Shown piece after piece: positions 23,953-28,642 of a stretch of 28,642 nt of DNA (positions within the stretch are counted from its first letter, which is position 1; each line of letters starts with the position of its first letter). Source of the stretch: JBAXGE01 sp044344145 (GTDB lineage: Bacteria > Planctomycetota > Phycisphaerae > WQYP01); the NCBI GenBank assembly GCA_044344145.1, contig JBIJDM010000008.1, forward strand, positions 1-28,642, in the 5' to 3' direction. Position numbers and translations under genes: made by a program. The notes beneath the pieces were generated by a model, which did not search any database, had not been told where the DNA came from, and saw only the letters and a program-made list of their open reading frames with translations.

Positions 23953-24390
23953 GGATGAATCCTCCAAAAAATGAGCGTATCTGCTGTCAAAATCATGAGT
24001 CCGGGCAGGACAGGCTACCGCACGGATGTTTAGGTTGCATGAATATCGGTGGGGGGCCTAATTCGGCCAACAAAAGAGCCACCGCTTTTTCTGCCTGGAT
24101 CCTGCCGCTTTCCCATCCCGAGACCCGGACTATGTGGGTTGGTCTCCGACGGGCATGCATTCTGGTCCAGACGGTCGCTACGGGTCCTCGGCCAAAGGCT
24201 GCCCACCATCGTGGACATTTTTTCGAGTCGCCCGCCATCGCGACCTGCGGTGGCTAGTTCATCTATTACTGTACCCGATTCTGGACTTGATGCAAGAAAA
24301 AAAACGTAAAATCTCGCCCGGCTTCAGTATGAACCCAAGGCCGGTTGCCCTATACTTTCGCCCTCGTTCCCTGTTTGTTTTGGAGACTAT
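23953..24390. other. 438-base non-coding region between divergent genes
   Basis: No protein of natural composition was found on either strand, although several short frames are open. It contains GAGACC/GGTCTC (24120-24125 with 24141-24146), CCAC/GTGG followed by six T (24218-24223), and GTCGC/GCGAC near 24227-24243. A TATACT at 24351-24356 could be the -10 of the DUF1015 gene. The middle, from about 24000 to 24290, is larger than promoters need and could hide a small RNA or a decayed gene; I did not match any known RNA family. Confidence 0.4.
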
Positions 24391-25737
24391 ATGGCCGCGA
24401 TTCATCCGTTTACCGCAATCCGTTACACCAAGCCCGAATTGTCCACTTTGGTAGCCCCGCCGTACGACGTTTTGTCTGGTGCCGATAAAGCCCGGATGCT
24501 GGCCGCCAATGGCCACAATATTGTCGCCGTGGACTTACCACACATTCCGCCCAAGGAAGCCGGCCCGGATGTGGCGTATGAGAATGCCGCCCACACGCTG
24601 GCCACCTGGCTGGAAGCACAGATTTTACATCGGGACGAGACGCCCGCCCTGTATCCTTATCAGCAGACGTATCAGTGGGGCACTACCACGTATCAGCGGC
24701 GCGGATTGTTCTGCCGGGTACGTTTGGAAGACTTCGGCCCCGGCGGTTCGGTGCATCCGCATGAGCAGACCTTCAGCGGTCCCAAAGAAGACCGACTGAA
24801 ATTGATTCGGGCCACCCGTTGCAACATCTCGCCGGTGTTTGGCTTGTATGACGATGCCCAGAATGTAATCACGGAAAAACTGTTCGCCGCGCTGGGATTG
24901 AGTGACCCGATGGCGGTGGCGGATTTACCCGCGCTGGATGGTCAGAGTATGATTCGCTCCGAAATCTGGGCGGTCACCGATGTGGCGGTGATCAAGGAAA
25001 TCCAACTGCTCATGGCTGAGAAGCATTTGTATATTGCGGACGGCCATCACCGGTACACCACCAGCTTGAATTATCGCAAGGAATTATCCGAACGGCGCGG
25101 CGTGCCCCTGAGCCATGACGATCCCGCCAACTTTGCCATGTTTGTATTGGTGGCGATGCAGGACCCCGGCCTGATTATCATGCCCACGCACCGCGTGATC
25201 GTCACGGAGTCACTGACGAACTTCTCGATCGCCGAATTTATCAAGCAGGCCCAGGCGACCTGCAAGGTAACCAAGACCGCCTTCAAGGCCGCAAACTTGG
25301 CGGAGTTGGAAAAAGCTTTGCCCTCCTATGGTCTCCACGCCATGGGGGTTTATGATCCGGTGGACGATACGTCCTATGTGCTTCAGCCCGTGAGTGCGGA
25401 CCCCTTGCAGGCGTATGCCCAAGACCCGGTGCTGGCCAGCAAGTCGGCCCCGTGGCGGCAGCTCGATGTGGCGATTCTGCAGCATCTGGTATTTGAACGC
25501 ATGATCCAGCCGCACTTTGTCAACACCAGCAAAACCATGCAATGGGCCTTCCCGCATGAAGCCCACGAAGTGGCCAGTTTGTGTGCCGAGGGTAAATACC
25601 GGGTGGGATTCCTGCTGCAACCCACACCGTTGGAAGCGGTGCGGGATTTGTGCAACGCGGGTGAACTTATGCCGCAAAAGAGCACATTTTTCTATCCCAA
25701 GCTGGCTACCGGCATGGTGCTTTCGCCGCTTTATTAA
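24391..25737 (+). CDS. DUF1015 family protein
   Basis: A 448-residue cytoplasmic protein of the DUF1015 (COG4198) family, found widely in bacteria and of unknown function. Typical segments are IHPFTAIRYTKPE and VAPPYDVLS at the N-terminus, VHPHEQTFSGPKEDRLKL in the first third, LYIADGHHRYTTSLNYRK in the middle and GELMPQKSTFFYPKLATGMV at the C-terminus. The clustered His residues in ADGHHRYT suggest a metal or phosphate-binding site. In many genomes it lies near serine biosynthesis genes; here it precedes tpiA. GGAG is five bases before the ATG. A separate promoter for tpiA lies in the 91-base gap that follows. Confidence 0.92.
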   Translation: MAAIHPFTAIRYTKPELSTLVAPPYDVLSGADKARMLAANGHNIVAVDLPHIPPKEAGPDVAYENAAHTLATWLEAQILHRDETPALYPYQQTYQWGTTTYQRRGLFCRVRLEDFGPGGSVHPHEQTFSGPKEDRLKLIRATRCNISPVFGLYDDAQNVITEKLFAALGLSDPMAVADLPALDGQSMIRSEIWAVTDVAVIKEIQLLMAEKHLYIADGHHRYTTSLNYRKELSERRGVPLSHDDPANFAMFVLVAMQDPGLIIMPTHRVIVTESLTNFSIAEFIKQAQATCKVTKTAFKAANLAELEKALPSYGLHAMGVYDPVDDTSYVLQPVSADPLQAYAQDPVLASKSAPWRQLDVAILQHLVFERMIQPHFVNTSKTMQWAFPHEAHEVASLCAEGKYRVGFLLQPTPLEAVRDLCNAGELMPQKSTFFYPKLATGMVLSPLY

Positions 25738-25769
25738 CGGTTTACATGCAATGAATACGTCCGCCGGGC

Positions 25770-25798
25770 TTGAGACTCAGGCTAAGGTCGGATAAATT
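25770..25798 (+). promoter_or_regulatory. Candidate tpiA-secG promoter
   Basis: TTGAGA (25770-25775, five of six matches) and TAAATT (25793-25798, four of six) are separated by exactly 17 bases and lie about 30 bases before the chosen tpiA start. This also argues against the upstream ATG at 25799, which would leave no leader. Confidence 0.5.
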
Positions 25799-25828
25799 AT
25801 GGGTTTTACTTGTTTCGGAGATATGCAA

Positions 25829-26575
25829 ATGCGTAAGAAGTTTGTGGCCGGTAACTGGAAAATGAACCTGACGAAGTCTGAGGGGATTGCTTTGGTCAAA
25901 GCTTTGGCGGCCAAGGGGCCCTTTAGCATTGATGTGGCCGTGATCCCGGCCTTTGTGCATCTGGACGCCGCCAGCCAGGCGCTGGTCGGCAGCAACATTG
26001 GTCTGGGCGCTCAGGATGTGTACTTTGAGAAGAACGGTGCCTTCACCGGCGAAGTGTCGCTGGCCATGTTGCAGGAATTCGGCACCAAGTATGTTTTGGT
26101 CGGCCACTCGGAACGCCGGCATGTGCTGGGCGAAAAGGATGAATTGCTGAACAAGAAATTGCACGCGATCATCGCCGCCGGATTGACCGCGATTCTGTGT
26201 GTGGGCGAAACCCTGCAGGAACGCGAAGCCAACAAGACTTTTGACGTGGTCGGCAGCCAGTTGCGGCTGGGTTTGGCCGGGGTGGATAAGAGCAAGGCCA
26301 ATCAATTGGTCATTGCCTACGAACCCGTCTGGGCCATCGGCACGGGCAAGACGGCATCGCCCGAGCAGGCCCAGGAAGTGCATGCGTTCGTACGGCAGCA
26401 GATTGCGGCGATCTTTGATCCCGCCGTGGCCGCGGCCATGCGGATTCAATACGGCGGTTCGGTGAAAGCTTCCAACGCCAAGGAATTGCTGGGCCAGGCC
26501 GATATTGACGGTGCGCTGGTTGGTGGCGCGAGCTTGAAGGCGGAAGATTTTCTGGGCATTATTGCCGGCGCCTAA
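25829..26575 (+). CDS. tpiA: Triosephosphate isomerase
   Basis: Interconverts glyceraldehyde-3-phosphate and dihydroxyacetone phosphate in glycolysis. The 248 residues form a complete TIM barrel. Catalytic residues are visible: K11 in AGNWKMN, H93 in VGHSERR and E165 in AYEPVWAIGTGKTA. The phosphate loop IQYGGSVKASN and GALVGGASL are at the C-terminus. The frame is open from 25799, with ATGs at 25799, 25823 and 25829. The last is chosen because it gives the usual MRKKFVAGNWK start and GGAG is eight bases upstream. secG follows after 39 bases, an arrangement common in bacteria. Confidence 0.96.
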   Translation: MRKKFVAGNWKMNLTKSEGIALVKALAAKGPFSIDVAVIPAFVHLDAASQALVGSNIGLGAQDVYFEKNGAFTGEVSLAMLQEFGTKYVLVGHSERRHVLGEKDELLNKKLHAIIAAGLTAILCVGETLQEREANKTFDVVGSQLRLGLAGVDKSKANQLVIAYEPVWAIGTGKTASPEQAQEVHAFVRQQIAAIFDPAVAAAMRIQYGGSVKASNAKELLGQADIDGALVGGASLKAEDFLGIIAGA

Positions 26576-26614
26576 GTTATACTAAGACTTGGGTATCCAG
26601 CTAGGAAACGTAGC

Positions 26615-27004
26615 ATGATCACAATGTTGTCCATCGTGTTGATTTGCATCAGCGTACTGATGGTTCTGGTAGTGCTGGTTCAGCGCGGCCGTGGGGGTGG
26701 GTTGTCGGGCGCTTTCGGTGCTGGTGGGGGTGGTAACTCCGCCTTCGGTACCAAGACCGGGGACGTATTCACCACGATCACGGTGGTATTGTTCGGTGTG
26801 TTTCTGATTCTGGCCGTTATTTTGGCGAAAATGCATCAGGCTGAAAGTCTGGTGCCACAGGTGAGTGCCGATTTGGCCTCCGCCACCCAAGCCACGACCA
26901 AACCGGTATTGCAGAGTACCGTGACCCAGCCGGGAACCCTTGAGGTGACCGCGCCGGTGACCACTTTGCCTGCGGCGACGATTCCGGCCACGACTCAGCC
27001 TTGA
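26615..27004 (+). CDS. secG: Preprotein translocase subunit SecG
   Basis: Small inner-membrane subunit that assists the SecYEG channel. The 129 residues comprise two membrane helices, about 4-22 and 53-70, joined by the conserved cytoplasmic loop LVQRGRGGGLSGAFG with the Gly-rich GGGGNSAFGTKTGDV. The remaining 55 residues are a Thr/Ala/Pro/Gln-rich tail ending ATTQP, longer than in E. coli SecG. The tail resembles the linker in the heparinase-like protein and the tail of the S41 peptidase in this window, a lineage-type feature. AGGAAA is six bases before the ATG. It follows tpiA directly. Confidence 0.93.
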   Translation: MITMLSIVLICISVLMVLVVLVQRGRGGGLSGAFGAGGGGNSAFGTKTGDVFTTITVVLFGVFLILAVILAKMHQAESLVPQVSADLASATQATTKPVLQSTVTQPGTLEVTAPVTTLPAATIPATTQP

Positions 27005-27076
27005 GCAACTCCGGTTGCGAAGCCGCTGCCGGTGGGTGCGTAGGTAGACGGACCTTTGGCCAAGAGGAAATTGCCT

Positions 27077-28642
27077 ATGCGGCTGGGTATACGCCGTAAA
27101 GTGTTGGGCACGCTCATGCTGGTGGGTATGATCCCCTTGGCACTGTGCGTGGGTGTGATATTGATTGGCGGTTCCTGGCTCCGGGTGCGTTCCATTCAGA
27201 CCCGGTTCAATGAGACCGCACAATTGCGGGCCAACCAACTTCGTTTGGCCTTACGTTACGAGCTGGAATATACGCTCCTACTCAGCCGTCTACCCGAATT
27301 GCCCGATGCGATTATCGCCTCCCGCACCCAACTGAACCAAATCTCAACCAAGACGGAAATATTGGAGCGGGATTGGGCCAGCATGCCCATTACCGATCCC
27401 TACCAGCAAATTATTTTACATGGCCCACTCGCAAAAACCTTTGAGATATTCCAACCACAGATCTGGCAGGAGGTTAACACCGAGCCGGATAACCACGAGC
27501 ATGAAATCCTGATCACCGATGCGGCCGGGCACTTGCTGGCCGCCAACCATAAAACCAATAATTACGACCAATCCGGCGAGTTTTGGTGGCAGAGTGCCTA
27601 CGCCAATGGCAAAGGGATGATCTATGTCAGTTCGGTGGTGAGTAGTCCTTCCCGCCACAAACCGGTGATCGAAATTGCCTTGCCGATCATGTCGGGCGCC
27701 AAGCCGGAGATTCTGGGGGTTATCAAAATCAAAATTGACATGGCCTGGCTCTGGCGCATTGCCTATCAGAGTTCCCCTACGGCCACGGATGCGGAAGTGT
27801 TCCTGCTCGATCGTGATACCCGAAAAGTGGTCTATGCGCCGTTGGCTGCCGATGGCAGTATCTATGATGCCGTGATTCCCAAGGTGTTGGATGATTCCCT
27901 CCCACCGGGAGAGTTTGACCTGGTGCGCTCCGAGCGGATGAATGGCTATTTTCCCATAGAGTTTGGCGGAAATTTACCCAACGCAGGTCTGGCCACGCAT
28001 TGGCCCAATTTGATTCAGGTTGTCAGTCAACCCACCCGCCGGGCTTTGGAAAATGTCTATCAATTGGCTACGGCCGTGACAGGAATCGGGGTCCTGAGCA
28101 TTATCTTTCTCTTTGGCCTGGGGGTCTGGCTGGCGAACCGGGAGATTATTGCCCCGATTCTGCGGCTGCGGGAAGCCACCGCGGCAGTGGGACGTGGTGA
28201 ATTGTGTGTGCGTTTGTTGCCCAATAATAAACTGGACAAAGCCTTCCGCGCCGATGAGATCGGTGATCTCGCCCGGGACTTTGATCAGATGACCCGGCGG
28301 ATGCAACAGGGGATGTTGCAACTGGAACGCAGCAATGAGGCCAAACGTCGGTTCATGGAATTGGCCGGCCACGAATTGCGCACGCCCGTGACTTTTATCA
28401 TCGGCGTGTGCGAGTTGTTGCAACGGCAATTACGCGAACACACCCCGACCACACCGGAAGCCCAAACGCAGAATGCCCAGAGCGCCTTCATGAAAATTGT
28501 GGTGAAAGCCCAACGGCTCAACCGCATTATTGAAAATCTCCTCAAGCTGGTGGACAACGACAAGTTTACCACCCGGCTGAATTTGGAAACCATTGATGTC
28601 AGCGCGTTCCTGCAAACAGTGGTTAATGAGCAGCGTCCCTTT
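27077..28642 (+). CDS. Membrane sensor histidine kinase (3' end outside the window)
   Basis: The first 522 codons of a two-component sensor. A membrane helix at about 12-35 is followed by an extracytoplasmic sensing region of nearly 300 residues, probably Cache-like (EILITDAAGHLLAANHKTNNYDQ, EFWWQSAYANGKGMIYVS). A second helix lies at about 332-354. Next come a HAMP linker (EIIAPILRLREATAAVGRGE, DEIGDLARDFDQMTRR) and the dimerisation/phosphoacceptor domain with H432 in MELAGHELRTPV. The ATPase domain is cut off by the window edge. The ATG at 27077 has GAGG nine bases upstream; it lies 72 bases after secG. The response regulator is not seen and may lie further right. The signal sensed is unknown. 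Confidence 0.88.
   Translation, partial: MRLGIRRKVLGTLMLVGMIPLALCVGVILIGGSWLRVRSIQTRFNETAQLRANQLRLALRYELEYTLLLSRLPELPDAIIASRTQLNQISTKTEILERDWASMPITDPYQQIILHGPLAKTFEIFQPQIWQEVNTEPDNHEHEILITDAAGHLLAANHKTNNYDQSGEFWWQSAYANGKGMIYVSSVVSSPSRHKPVIEIALPIMSGAKPEILGVIKIKIDMAWLWRIAYQSSPTATDAEVFLLDRDTRKVVYAPLAADGSIYDAVIPKVLDDSLPPGEFDLVRSERMNGYFPIEFGGNLPNAGLATHWPNLIQVVSQPTRRALENVYQLATAVTGIGVLSIIFLFGLGVWLANREIIAPILRLREATAAVGRGELCVRLLPNNKLDKAFRADEIGDLARDFDQMTRRMQQGMLQLERSNEAKRRFMELAGHELRTPVTFIIGVCELLQRQLREHTPTTPEAQTQNAQSAFMKIVVKAQRLNRIIENLLKLVDNDKFTTRLNLETIDVSAFLQTVVNEQRPF

Noticed and set aside
23980..23990. TTGACA on the minus strand before the deoxyhypusine-synthase-like gene as a -35 box
   Set aside because: A -10 at normal distance would fall on the Shine-Dalgarno region and no good -10 is present.
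23996..24020. GAGTCCGGGC-like sequence reminiscent of an RNase P RNA core segment
   Set aside because: The full GAGGAAAGTCCGGGC block and the other conserved RNase P elements are not present around it.
23955..24257. Possible small proteins in the gap before the DUF1015 gene
   Set aside because: Open frames on both strands have Trp/Cys/His/Pro-rich, low-plausibility sequence and no supporting ribosome site.
1..28642. CRISPR arrays, tRNA or rRNA genes and insertion sequences
   Set aside because: No regularly spaced repeats, no cloverleaf-like sequence with a T-loop and CCA region, and no transposase motifs were seen by eye.

Overview
The window looks like chromosomal DNA from a GC-rich bacterium, most likely a planctomycete of the Phycisphaerae type. 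This is inferred from style, not from a marker gene. Three exported or membrane proteins carry Thr/Gln/Pro/Ala-rich linkers or tails built from TTQP/ATQP-like units: the heparinase-like protein at 5753, the S41 peptidase at 11746-13215 and SecG at 26615. A deoxyhypusine-synthase-like gene, a DUF1015 gene and a tpiA-secG pair fit the same guess. No rRNA, tRNA, CRISPR array, insertion sequence or phage gene was recognised.

Layout, left to right. 1-230: C-terminal end of an unknown gene. 289-4070 (minus): a xylFGH-type sugar ABC importer; xylG appears to carry a single-base frameshift close to its C-terminus. 4071-5640: a visibly AT-richer island with a small membrane protein and a SUKH (SMI1/KNR4) immunity-like protein. 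5753-8857: a secreted heparinase II/III-like polysaccharide lyase, followed at once by a membrane-anchored double zinc-ribbon protein. 8926-9843: metF, whose stop codon overlaps the stop of the convergent nnrD. 9840-13215 (minus): an operon of S41 peptidase, tsaD and nnrD. 13342-14172 (minus): a pstB with no other pst gene nearby, preceded by 11-bp-phased repeats that look like a Pho box. 14481-16275: a DegT-type aminotransferase broken by one extra C in a C7 run, then an AhpD-like protein. 16322-19957: a small putative lipoprotein diverging from an ABC ATPase/FtsX-type permease pair of the LolD/MacB class. 20046-22713: an APH-like phosphotransferase, an IscX homologue and CinA. 22816-23952 (minus): a deoxyhypusine-synthase-like enzyme, possibly a homospermidine synthase. 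24391-27004: DUF1015 protein, triosephosphate isomerase and SecG. 27077-end: a membrane sensor histidine kinase cut off by the window edge.

Most genes are housekeeping or nutrient-acquisition functions: sugar and phosphate import, polysaccharide degradation, folate/methionine metabolism, tRNA t6A modification, NAD(P)HX repair, periplasmic proteolysis and protein export. I do not see a clear new multi-gene system. The best places for a second look are the orphan pstB with its phased repeats, the AT-rich SUKH/membrane-protein island, the two apparent frameshifts (real or sequence error), the isolated IscX, and the 438-base non-coding stretch before the DUF1015 gene.
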